Positions 56,111 to 64,000 of a stretch of 64,000 bases of DNA are shown here, piece after piece. The notes under the pieces were generated by a model. The model worked only from the letters and a program-made list of their open reading frames with translations, made no database searches and was not told the DNA's origin. Numbering within the stretch: the stretch's first letter is position 1; each line of letters opens with the position of its first letter. A program made the translations under genes and the position numbers. Location: the NCBI RefSeq assembly GCF_002102355.1, contig NZ_LQPT01000119.1, forward strand, positions 29,719 through 93,718, read 5' to 3'. This DNA is from Mycobacterium sherrisii. GTDB taxonomy: Bacteria > Actinomycetota > Actinomycetes > Mycobacteriales > Mycobacteriaceae.

Positions 56111-56461
56111 GTGACAACGCTGGACCTTACTGCTGAGCAGTTCAATACGACGATCGAGAACAACGACATCGTCCTGGTCGATTTCTGGGCTTCCTGGTGC
56201 GGACCGTGCCGCCAGTTCGGGCCGACCTTTCAGGCTTCCTCGGAGAAGCACCCCGACATCGTGCACGCCAAGGTCGACACCGAGGCCGAGCAGCAGCTGG
56301 CGGCGGCCGCCCAGATTCGCTCGATCCCGACGCTGATGGCGTTCAAGAAGGGCAAACTGCTGTTCAACCAGCCCGGCGCATTGCCGCCGGCGGCGCTGGA
56401 GGACCTGGTACAGCAGATTCGCGACTTCGACGTCGAGGCGGCCGAGGCGCAAAAGAGCTGA
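56111..56461 (+). CDS. trxA: Thioredoxin TrxA
   Basis: Small disulfide reductase, 116 aa. The active site is FWASWCGPCRQFGPTF (Cys about 32 and 35), and the cis-Pro loop is IRSIPTLMAFKKG. The GTG at 56111 gives the family N-terminus TTLDLTAEQFN; the frame stays open to an ATG at 56051, but that stretch is the promoter repeat. As I recall, in M. tuberculosis trxA is followed by trxB1; here echA12 follows directly, so the matching reductase must be elsewhere. Confidence 0.93.
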   Translation: MTTLDLTAEQFNTTIENNDIVLVDFWASWCGPCRQFGPTFQASSEKHPDIVHAKVDTEAEQQLAAAAQIRSIPTLMAFKKGKLLFNQPGALPPAALEDLVQQIRDFDVEAAEAQKS

Positions 56462-56523
56462 GACTTGGCCGCCGGCCCGCCGCCGAATAGGTCGTCAGCA
56501 ACCGCCCGCGCTACCGTTCACGG

Positions 56524-57333
56524 GTGAGTTTGGTACTGCTGGAGCACCCGCGCCCGGGCGTCGCGCTGATCACGCTCAACCGGCCCGAGCGGATGAATTC
56601 GATGGCGTTCGACGTCATGGTGCCGCTGAAAAAGGCCCTCGACGAGGTGACCTACGACAACGCCGTGCGGGTCGTGGTGCTGACCGGGGCGGGCCGGGGC
56701 TTTTCCTCGGGTGCCGATCACAAGTCCGCGGGATCGGTGCCCAACGTCGACGGGCTTACCCGCCCGACCTATGCGCTGCGGTCGATGGAGGTGCTCGACG
56801 AGGTCATCTTGGCGCTGCGCCGCCTGCACCAGCCGGTCATCGCCGCGGTGAACGGCGCCGCGATCGGCGGCGGGCTGTGCCTGGCCCTGGCCGCCGACAT
56901 CCGCGTCGCCGCCACGAGCGCGTATTTTCGCGCGGCGGGCATCAACAACGGGTTGACCGCCAGCGAGTTGGGGCTGTCGTACCTGCTGCCCCGGGCCATC
57001 GGCGCCTCGCGCGCGTTCGAAATCATGCTGACCGGCCGCGACGTCACCGCCGAGGAGGCTGAGCGCATCGGGCTGGTGTCCTGCCAGGTGCCGGACGGGC
57101 AGTTGCTGGACACCTGTTATGCGATCGCCGCCCGCATTGCCGCGTTCTCCCGGCCCGGGGTCGAATTGACCAAACGCACACTGTGGAGTGGACTGGACGC
57201 CGGTAGCCTGGAAGGGCACATGCAAGCCGAAGGCTTGGGACAGCTTTTCGTCCGTCTGCTCACTGCCAACTTCGAAGAAGCGGTTGCTGCACGCGCAGAG
57301 CGCCGGCCGCCGGTGTTCACCGACGACAAGTAG
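56524..57333 (+). CDS. echA12: Enoyl-CoA hydratase/isomerase EchA12
   Basis: Crotonase-fold protein of 269 aa. The oxyanion-hole segments are RGFSSGADHKSAG (about residue 58-70) and NGAAIGGGLCLALAADIRVA (about 110-129). Glu residues at the usual hydratase positions are not both evident, so the exact reaction (hydratase, isomerase or other crotonase) is open. GTG start. It is 62 bp after trxA and 47 bp before the ABC-F gene, all in one direction. Confidence 0.92.
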   Translation: MSLVLLEHPRPGVALITLNRPERMNSMAFDVMVPLKKALDEVTYDNAVRVVVLTGAGRGFSSGADHKSAGSVPNVDGLTRPTYALRSMEVLDEVILALRRLHQPVIAAVNGAAIGGGLCLALAADIRVAATSAYFRAAGINNGLTASELGLSYLLPRAIGASRAFEIMLTGRDVTAEEAERIGLVSCQVPDGQLLDTCYAIAARIAAFSRPGVELTKRTLWSGLDAGSLEGHMQAEGLGQLFVRLLTANFEEAVAARAERRPPVFTDDK

Positions 57334-57380
57334 CGGCCCGGGTGCCGGGCGAATAGCAGCGTTAAGCGAGGAGAGCGATC

Positions 57381-59018
<1,638 letters not shown>

Positions 59019-59121
59019 GCCCGGCAAGTCCCGGCCGGCGAATTCGGTGAAATCGACACGCGCAGGACATCGGCTTCTTACTCTTGGGGCTTGGATTTGA
59101 GTTTCAAGCGTGGAGGGGTCA

Positions 59122-59310
59122 GTGCCAACGTCGAAAGAACTGCGTGCCGAATTGCTGCACGAACTGCGCAACGCCTACGAGGGCGGTGCCAGCATTCGGA
59201 CACTCGTCGCCAGCACCGGCAGATCGTACGGGTCGATTCACAGCATGCTGCGTGAATCGGGAACCACGATGCGCAGCCGGGGCGGCCCCAACCATACCCG
59301 TCACCGCTAG
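59122..59310 (+). CDS. Small helix-turn-helix protein (Rv1473A-type)
   Basis: A 62-aa basic protein with one HTH (ELLHELRNAYEGGASIRTLV and STGRSYGSIHSML) and an Arg-rich tail (RSRGGPNHTRHR). GTG 59122 was chosen because GGAGG (59112-59116) precedes it at good distance. Probably a DNA-binding protein; similar small HTH proteins occur throughout mycobacteria. The stop overlaps the stop of the converging TetR gene within CTAG. Confidence 0.85.
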   Translation: MPTSKELRAELLHELRNAYEGGASIRTLVASTGRSYGSIHSMLRESGTTMRSRGGPNHTRHR

Positions 59311-59912
59311 CCGCGGCCGTCCGCTGGGGTCGTTGAGGGCTGCCCAGAGTCGTTGCGGCGCACCGAGTTTTCCACCAGATCCAGCACGGCGGACAGCCGC
59401 TGGGGATCCTCGCCGGACGCCAGCCGGGCCACCAATCCGTCCAGGACCAGTTCCAGGTAGCACTGCAACACGTCACCGGGTACGTCGTCGCGCACCCGCT
59501 GTGCCTGCTTCTGTCGTTGCAACCGATCGTGGGTTGCGGCCGCCAATTCCGCGGAGCGTTCCGACCAGCCCCGGCTGAAGGCGGGGTCGTTGCGCAGCTT
59601 GCGCGCAATCTCCAGCCGGGTGGCCAGCCAGTCGAACTGCTCTGGGGCGGCCAGCATGTCGCGCATCACCTGGATCAGTCCCTCGCGCGAGGCGACGTCG
59701 GCCATCCGCTCCGCGTCTTCGTGGGCGAGGGCGAAAAACAGCGCGTCCTTGTCCCGGAAATGGTGAAAGATCGCGCCGCGCGACATCCCGATCGACTGTT
59801 CCAGCCGCCGAACCGTGGCTCGGTCATAGCCGTGTTCGGCGAAACACCGTCGGGCACCGTCAAGGATCTGGCGGCGGCGAGCCGCCAAATGGTCCTCGCT
59901 GACTTTGGGCAT
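59307..59912 (-). CDS. acnR: TetR-family regulator of aconitase (AcnR/Rv1474c-type)
   Basis: A 201-aa TetR repressor. The N-terminal HTH is GARRCFAEHGYDRATVRRLE and IGMSRGAIFHHFRDKDALFF (about residues 20-60); the C-terminal ligand domain is divergent. It lies 22 bp behind acn in the same direction, as acnR does in Corynebacterium glutamicum, where it represses acn. A CAGNAC-N4-GTNCTG site upstream of acn (62835-62850) supports the same circuit here. The symbol is given by this analogy. Confidence 0.88.
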   Translation of the reverse strand: MPKVSEDHLAARRRQILDGARRCFAEHGYDRATVRRLEQSIGMSRGAIFHHFRDKDALFFALAHEDAERMADVASREGLIQVMRDMLAAPEQFDWLATRLEIARKLRNDPAFSRGWSERSAELAAATHDRLQRQKQAQRVRDDVPGDVLQCYLELVLDGLVARLASGEDPQRLSAVLDLVENSVRRNDSGQPSTTPADGRG

Positions 59913-59934
59913 GGGCCGGGTGGCTCGGCTCGGA

Positions 59935-62757
59935 CTAGCCGGACTTCAGCATGTTGCGCAGCACGTACTGCAGGATGCCGCCGTTGCGGTAGTAGTCGGC
60001 TTCACCGGGGGTGTCGATGCGCACCACCGCGTCGAATTCGATCGGGTCCCCGGAGTCCTTGGTCGCCTTGACGCGCACCGTCTTCGGCGTTTTGCCCTCG
60101 TTGAGCGCGTCGATGCCGGTGATGTCGAACACCTCGGTGCCGTCCAGCCCCAGTTCCTGAGCCGTCTTACCCTCGGGGAACTGCAGCGGGATCACGCCCA
60201 TGCCGATCAGGTTGGAACGGTGGATCCGCTCGAACGACTCCGCGATCACCGCCCGCACACCCAGCAGCCGGGTTCCCTTGGCCGCCCAGTCCCGCGAAGA
60301 GCCCGACCCGTACTCCTTACCGCCGAGCACCACCAGCGGGATGTTCTGTGCCGCATAGTTTTGCGCCGCGTCGTAGATGAAGGCCTGCGGGCCGCCCTCC
60401 TGGGTGAAGTCGCGGGTGTATCCCCCGGACACGTCGTCGAGCAGCAGGTTGCGCAGCCGGATGTTGGCGAACGTGCCGCGGATCATCACCTCGTGGTTGC
60501 CGCGCCGTGAGCCGAAGGAGTTGTAATCCTTGCGCTCGACACCGTGTTCGTCGAGGTACTGGGCGGCCGGGGTGCCCGGCTTGATGCTGCTGGCGGGCGA
60601 GATGTGGTCGGTCGTCACCGAATCACCCAGCAGCGCCAGCACTCTCGCGCCGGTGATGTCGGCGACCAGCTCGGGCTCGGCGGGCATGCCCTCGAAGTAC
60701 GGGGGCTTGCGCACATACGTCGAATCCGGGTTCCACTCGAAGGTGTTGCCGCTCGGGGTCGGCAGGTTGCGCCACCGCTCGTCACCCTTGAACACGTCGG
60801 CGTAGTTCTTGGTGAACATTTCGGAGTTGATCGCCGAGGCGATGGTGTCCGAGACGTCCTGCTGCGACGGCCAAATGTCTTTGAGGTAGACGTCATTGCC
60901 GTCCTTGTCGGTGCCTAGCGGCTGGGACTCAAAGTCGAAGTCCATCGTGCCGGCCAGCGCGTAGGCCACCACCAGCGGCGGGGAGGCCAGGTAGTTCATC
61001 TTCACGTCCGGGTTGATGCGGCCCTCGAAGTTGCGATTGCCGGACAGCACCGCGGTGACCGAAAGGTCGTTGTCGTTAATGGCTTTCGAGATCTCGTCGG
61101 GCAGCGGGCCGGAGTTGCCGATGCATGTGGTGCACCCGTAGCCGACCAGATAGAAGCCGAGCTTCTCCAGGTAGGGCCATAGGCCGGCCTTGTCGTAGTA
61201 GTCGTTGACCACCTGCGAGCCGGGAGCCATGGTGGTCTTCACCCACGGCTTGGACGCCAATCCCTTTTCGACGGCGTTGCGGGCCAGCAGCGCGGCGCCC
61301 AGCATCACCTCGGGGTTGGAGGTGTTGGTGCACGAGGTGACCGCGGCGATCACCACGGCGCCATGATCGAGGACGAATTCGCCGCGCCCATCGGACTTGA
61401 CCGTCACCGGGTCGCTGGGGCGGCCCTTGGCATGCGCGGCTGCCGAATGCACCTCGGGAACGTCGTCGGCGTGGCCGTTGGACACCGCGCCGGGGTCGCT
61501 GGCCGGGAAGGTCTCCTCGACGGCCTCGTCCAGCTTCGAGTAACCCTGCTTGCCGTCCTCGTCGCCGTCGACGTAACTGAGAATCTGCTCCCGGAACGTC
61601 GCCTTGGCGGCCGACAGCGCGATGCGGTCCTGCGGGCGCTTGGGTCCGGCGATGGACGGCTCCACCGTGGACAGGTCGAGCTCGAGGTACTCGGAGAAGG
61701 TCGGCTCGCGGTCGGGGTCGTGCCACAGGCCCTGCTCTTTGGCGTAGGTCTGCACCAGTGCCAGCTGCTCCTCGGTGCGGCCGGTGAACTTGAGGTAGGA
61801 GATGGTCTCCTCGTCGATCGGGAAAATGGCTGCGGTGGAACCGAATTCGGGGCTCATGTTGCCCAGCGTGGCGCGGTTGGCCAGCGGTACTTCGGACACA
61901 CCCTTGCCGTAGAACTCGACGAACTTGCCGACCACGCCGTGCTTGCGCAGCATCTCGGTGACCGTGAGCACGACGTCGGTGGCCGTGACGCCCGGTTGGA
62001 TCTCGCCGGTCAACTTGAAGCCGACGACGCGGGGGATCAGCATCGAGACCGGCTGGCCCAGCATAGCGGCCTCGGCCTCGATACCGCCGACGCCCCAACC
62101 CAACACGCCCAGGCCGTTGACCATCGTGGTGTGCGAGTCGGTGCCCACACAGGTGTCCGGGTAGGCCAACCCGTCGCGGGTCATGACGACGCTGGCCAGA
62201 TATTCGATGTTGACCTGGTGCACGATGCCGGTGCCCGGCGGCACGACCTTGAAGTCGTCGAAGGCGCCCTGACCCCAGCGCAGGAACTGGTAGCGCTCGC
62301 CGTTGCGCTGGTACTCGATTTCGACGTTGCGCTCGAACGCGTCGGCGGTGCCGAACAGGTCGGCGATCACGGAGTGGTCGATCACCAGGTCGGCCGGCGC
62401 CAGCGGATTGACCTTGTCGGGCTTGCCGCCGAGGTCGGCGATCGCCTCGCGCATGGTGGCCAGGTCGACGATGCACGGCACCCCGGTGAAGTCCTGCATC
62501 ACCACGCGAGCGGGGGTGTACTGGATCTCAATGCTGGGCTCCGCGTTGGGATCCCAGTTCGCGATCGCTTCGATGTGGTCCTTGGTGATGTTGGCGCCGT
62601 CTTCGTTGCGCAGCAGATTCTCGGCGAGGACCTTGAGGCTGTAGGGGAGTTTCTCGGTGTTGGGTACGGCGTCCAGACGGTAGATCTGGTAGCTCTTGTC
62701 GCCGACCTTCAGGGTGTCGCGGGCTCCGAACGAGTTCACAGAATCTTGGTTGGTCAC
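59935..62757 (-). CDS. acn: Aconitate hydratase A
   Basis: Citrate-isocitrate isomerase of the TCA cycle, 940 aa, AcnA/IRP type. The 4Fe-4S ligands are one Cys in [20 protein letters not shown] and the pair in [15 protein letters not shown]. Substrate-binding stretches include [39 protein letters not shown] and [19 protein letters not shown]. Proteins of this type may also bind RNA when iron is low. Its cluster presumably comes from the SUF machinery encoded 7 kb away. Probably repressed by the TetR protein encoded next to it. Confidence 0.97.
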   Translation of the reverse strand: MTNQDSVNSFGARDTLKVGDKSYQIYRLDAVPNTEKLPYSLKVLAENLLRNEDGANITKDHIEAIANWDPNAEPSIEIQYTPARVVMQDFTGVPCIVDLATMREAIADLGGKPDKVNPLAPADLVIDHSVIADLFGTADAFERNVEIEYQRNGERYQFLRWGQGAFDDFKVVPPGTGIVHQVNIEYLASVVMTRDGLAYPDTCVGTDSHTTMVNGLGVLGWGVGGIEAEAAMLGQPVSMLIPRVVGFKLTGEIQPGVTATDVVLTVTEMLRKHGVVGKFVEFYGKGVSEVPLANRATLGNMSPEFGSTAAIFPIDEETISYLKFTGRTEEQLALVQTYAKEQGLWHDPDREPTFSEYLELDLSTVEPSIAGPKRPQDRIALSAAKATFREQILSYVDGDEDGKQGYSKLDEAVEETFPASDPGAVSNGHADDVPEVHSAAAHAKGRPSDPVTVKSDGRGEFVLDHGAVVIAAVTSCTNTSNPEVMLGAALLARNAVEKGLASKPWVKTTMAPGSQVVNDYYDKAGLWPYLEKLGFYLVGYGCTTCIGNSGPLPDEISKAINDNDLSVTAVLSGNRNFEGRINPDVKMNYLASPPLVVAYALAGTMDFDFESQPLGTDKDGNDVYLKDIWPSQQDVSDTIASAINSEMFTKNYADVFKGDERWRNLPTPSGNTFEWNPDSTYVRKPPYFEGMPAEPELVADITGARVLALLGDSVTTDHISPASSIKPGTPAAQYLDEHGVERKDYNSFGSRRGNHEVMIRGTFANIRLRNLLLDDVSGGYTRDFTQEGGPQAFIYDAAQNYAAQNIPLVVLGGKEYGSGSSRDWAAKGTRLLGVRAVIAESFERIHRSNLIGMGVIPLQFPEGKTAQELGLDGTEVFDITGIDALNEGKTPKTVRVKATKDSGDPIEFDAVVRIDTPGEADYYRNGGILQYVLRNMLKSG

Positions 62758-62834
62758 ATCAACTCCCTGGGATTAAGTTCTTCCGCCGGCGGGGCTGTGC
62801 CGGGCGGTGCTCCGGACGATCATGCCAACCTTAA

Positions 62835-62850
62835 CAGTACGCTTGTCCTG
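62835..62850. promoter_or_regulatory. AcnR-type operator upstream of acn
   Basis: CAGTAC-GCTT-GTCCTG fits the AcnR consensus I recall from C. glutamicum (CAGNAC-N4-GTACTG) in 11 of 12 specified or symmetric positions. It lies 78 bp upstream of the acn ATG and 120 bp before the divergent membrane-protein gene. Binding by the TetR protein encoded at 59307-59912 is inferred. Confidence 0.6.
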
Positions 62851-62935
62851 CAATGCATCGGCACGTCAATTTCAGTCTTCTCGGGTCGGGGCCGGGTTGA
62901 AACCTTTTTCTTTGACCCGTCGCGTACGGTTCGTG

Positions 62936-62949
62936 TAGCGCAGGCGCTA
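62936..62949. promoter_or_regulatory. Inverted repeat TAGCGC-AG-GCGCTA
   Basis: Perfect 6-bp arms with a 2-bp centre, 21 bp before the GTG of the Rv1476-type gene and just downstream of a TTGAAA/TTGACC-rich stretch (62897-62926) that may contain a promoter. Could be an operator near the transcription start. No consensus known to me. Confidence 0.3.
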
Positions 62950-62969
62950 TCGCGGGCAGGAGGCACATC

Positions 62970-63554
62970 GTGACCGGGCAGGGTTCGTTCGTCCCATCAC
63001 CTCAGACCACCTACTTCTTGCATCCGGTCCTGCCCGCCTACATTCCCCAAGACGTCGACATGACGGCGATCAAGGCCGCGGTCGCGGCCTCGAACGTCAG
63101 CGCGCCGCCAGAGACGGCGCCGGCCCTGCTCGAGGTGGTCAACCAGGCGCACGCCGCCGGTATCAATCTCAAAATCGTGCTGCTCGACCACAATCCGCCA
63201 AACGACACACCGTTGCGCGACATCTCCACCGTCGTCGGTGCCGACTATCACGACGCCACCGTCTTGACCCTGAGCCCCAGTTACGTCGGCACCTACAGCA
63301 CCCAGTTCCCCCGAGTCACCCTCGAGGCCGGCGAGGACATCGCCAAAACGGGCAATCCCGTCGTCTCCGCGCAGCATTTTTTGCATGAGCTGGAAACCCC
63401 CGAGTTCCCGTGGACCGGGCTGACCATTTTCCTGCTCATCGCCGTCCTTGCCGCGGCCGTCGGTGCGCGGTTGCTGCAGTTGCGTGCGCGGCGGTCAGCA
63501 ACCTCGCGCGGCGCCGCGCCGCCCGCCGCCGGACAGCCGAGCGAAGGCGTCTAG
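62970..63554 (+). CDS. Membrane protein of the Rv1476 family (DUF6676-type)
   Basis: A 194-aa protein. The extracytoplasmic-like N-terminal domain (about 1-145; TYFLHPVLPAYIPQDVDM, INLKIVLLDHNPPNDTP, DISTVVGADYHDATVLTL) is followed by one membrane helix (WTGLTIFLLIAVLAAAVGAR) and a short basic tail. There is no N-terminal signal peptide. AGGAGG at 62958-62963 supports the GTG start. In mycobacteria it precedes the peptidoglycan hydrolase gene ripA; here a transposase gene meets its stop codon instead. Function unknown. Confidence 0.88.
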   Translation: MTGQGSFVPSPQTTYFLHPVLPAYIPQDVDMTAIKAAVAASNVSAPPETAPALLEVVNQAHAAGINLKIVLLDHNPPNDTPLRDISTVVGADYHDATVLTLSPSYVGTYSTQFPRVTLEAGEDIAKTGNPVVSAQHFLHELETPEFPWTGLTIFLLIAVLAAAVGARLLQLRARRSATSRGAAPPAAGQPSEGV

Positions 63555-64000
63555 TTGTATGAGGCCATGACATTGGTGACGCCGGTGGCGAGTCGTGATG
63601 CTGGTGGCTGGCCTGCGGCGGCAGAGTGTGGTCGATGGTAGTTGAAGTGGATGTTCCAGACTTTGAGTGCTTCGGCGCGTTGGGTTTCTGAGGTCCATGT
63701 CCTGGCGTAGAGGAACTCTTCGGCCAGGATGCGGTTGTAGCGCTCGACTTTGCCGTTGTGGCGCGGGGTGTAGGGCGTGATGAATTGGTGGCGTGCGCCG
63801 TGGAGCACGTGGGCGAAGTCTTTGGCCCGGTAGCAGGCGCCGTTGTCGGTGACGATCCGCTGGATGCGGTCGATGCCATGGACGGCGAACCATACCTGGG
63901 CGCGGTGCATGAATCCGATTGCGGTGACGGCTTTTTCGTTGTCAAGGGCTTCGGTGTAGGACAGTCGGGAGAACCCGTCGACGGCCGAATGCAGGTACAC
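63551..64000 (-). CDS. IS481-family transposase, C-terminal part
   Basis: The last 149 residues of a DDE transposase/integrase-core protein; the N-terminal HTH half lies beyond the right edge. HSAVDGFSRLSYTEALDNEK contains the first catalytic Asp, RIVTDNGACYRAKDF the second and TPRHNGKVERYNRILAEEF the Glu. NYHRPHSAAAGQPPASRL is the typical IS481 tail. The frame is intact to its TAG (63551-63553), so the element may be active. The stop codon overlaps the stop of the converging Rv1476-type gene in CTAG. Confidence 0.9.
   Translation of the reverse strand: MYLHSAVDGFSRLSYTEALDNEKAVTAIGFMHRAQVWFAVHGIDRIQRIVTDNGACYRAKDFAHVLHGARHQFITPYTPRHNGKVERYNRILAEEFLYARTWTSETQRAEALKVWNIHFNYHRPHSAAAGQPPASRLATGVTNVMASYN
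63551..64000 (-). mobile_element. IS481-family insertion sequence, one end
   Basis: The element enters from the right edge and appears to end at CTAG (63551-63554), the known target core of IS481-type insertions. The first bases inward, TTGTATGAGGCCATGAC, resemble the IS481 terminal repeat as I remember it. The other end and any target duplication lie outside the window. Confidence 0.7.

Overview
The window is a chromosomal segment of a high-GC actinobacterium, almost certainly a Mycobacterium. As I recall the M. tuberculosis H37Rv map, the gene order follows Rv1407 (fmu) to Rv1476 closely. Genus-level markers include lprG-P55, lprH, a WS/DGAT acyltransferase, FadD/FadE genes, mptB, a SUF operon led by sufR, F420-type and hemophore-type proteins, and many GTG starts and ATGA/GTGA gene overlaps. 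I cannot name the species from sequence alone. No rRNA, tRNA, CRISPR array or prophage is visible.

Layout. Positions 1-2892 hold rsmB (cut by the left edge), rpe and ribG. P55 and lprG lie on the minus strand (2893-5150). Riboflavin genes continue with ribE (5282), ribBA (7073) and ribH (8512); the last two are joined by three tandem 53-bp MIRU-like repeats. Next come a PH-domain protein, lprH and a hemophore-like protein. The uvrC-rapZ-cuvA-whiA cluster occupies 10697-15637. A lipid block follows at 15690-20786 (WS/DGAT, lipO, fadD12, acyltransferase). Central carbon genes fill 22094-37119: gap-pgk-tpiA-secG, ppc, and the minus-strand operon tkt-tal-zwf-opcA-pgl. Positions 37384-44983 carry heme O and heme A synthases (ctaB, ctaA), an ABC exporter and mptB.

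Positions 45022-46502 look like an insertion: a 5'-truncated SDR gene coupled to a secreted SGNH hydrolase, between mptB and sufR. The sufRBDCSUT operon spans 46714-52975, and its SufB has no intein. Then come a YihY-type membrane protein, fadE15, trxA with a SigH-type promoter, echA12, an ABC-F ATPase, a small HTH protein, a TetR regulator with acn, and an Rv1476-type membrane protein. The window ends inside an IS481-family transposase gene that abuts the Rv1476-type gene at a CTAG.

How the genes work together. rpe, tkt, tal, zwf, opcA and pgl make up most of the pentose phosphate pathway and supply ribulose-5-phosphate to the riboflavin genes. gap, pgk and tpiA feed PEP toward ppc. SUF supplies Fe-S clusters to enzymes such as aconitase. 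Regulatory sites I could read directly are a SufR-type operator, an AcnR-type operator, a SigH-type promoter and the MIRU coupling array.
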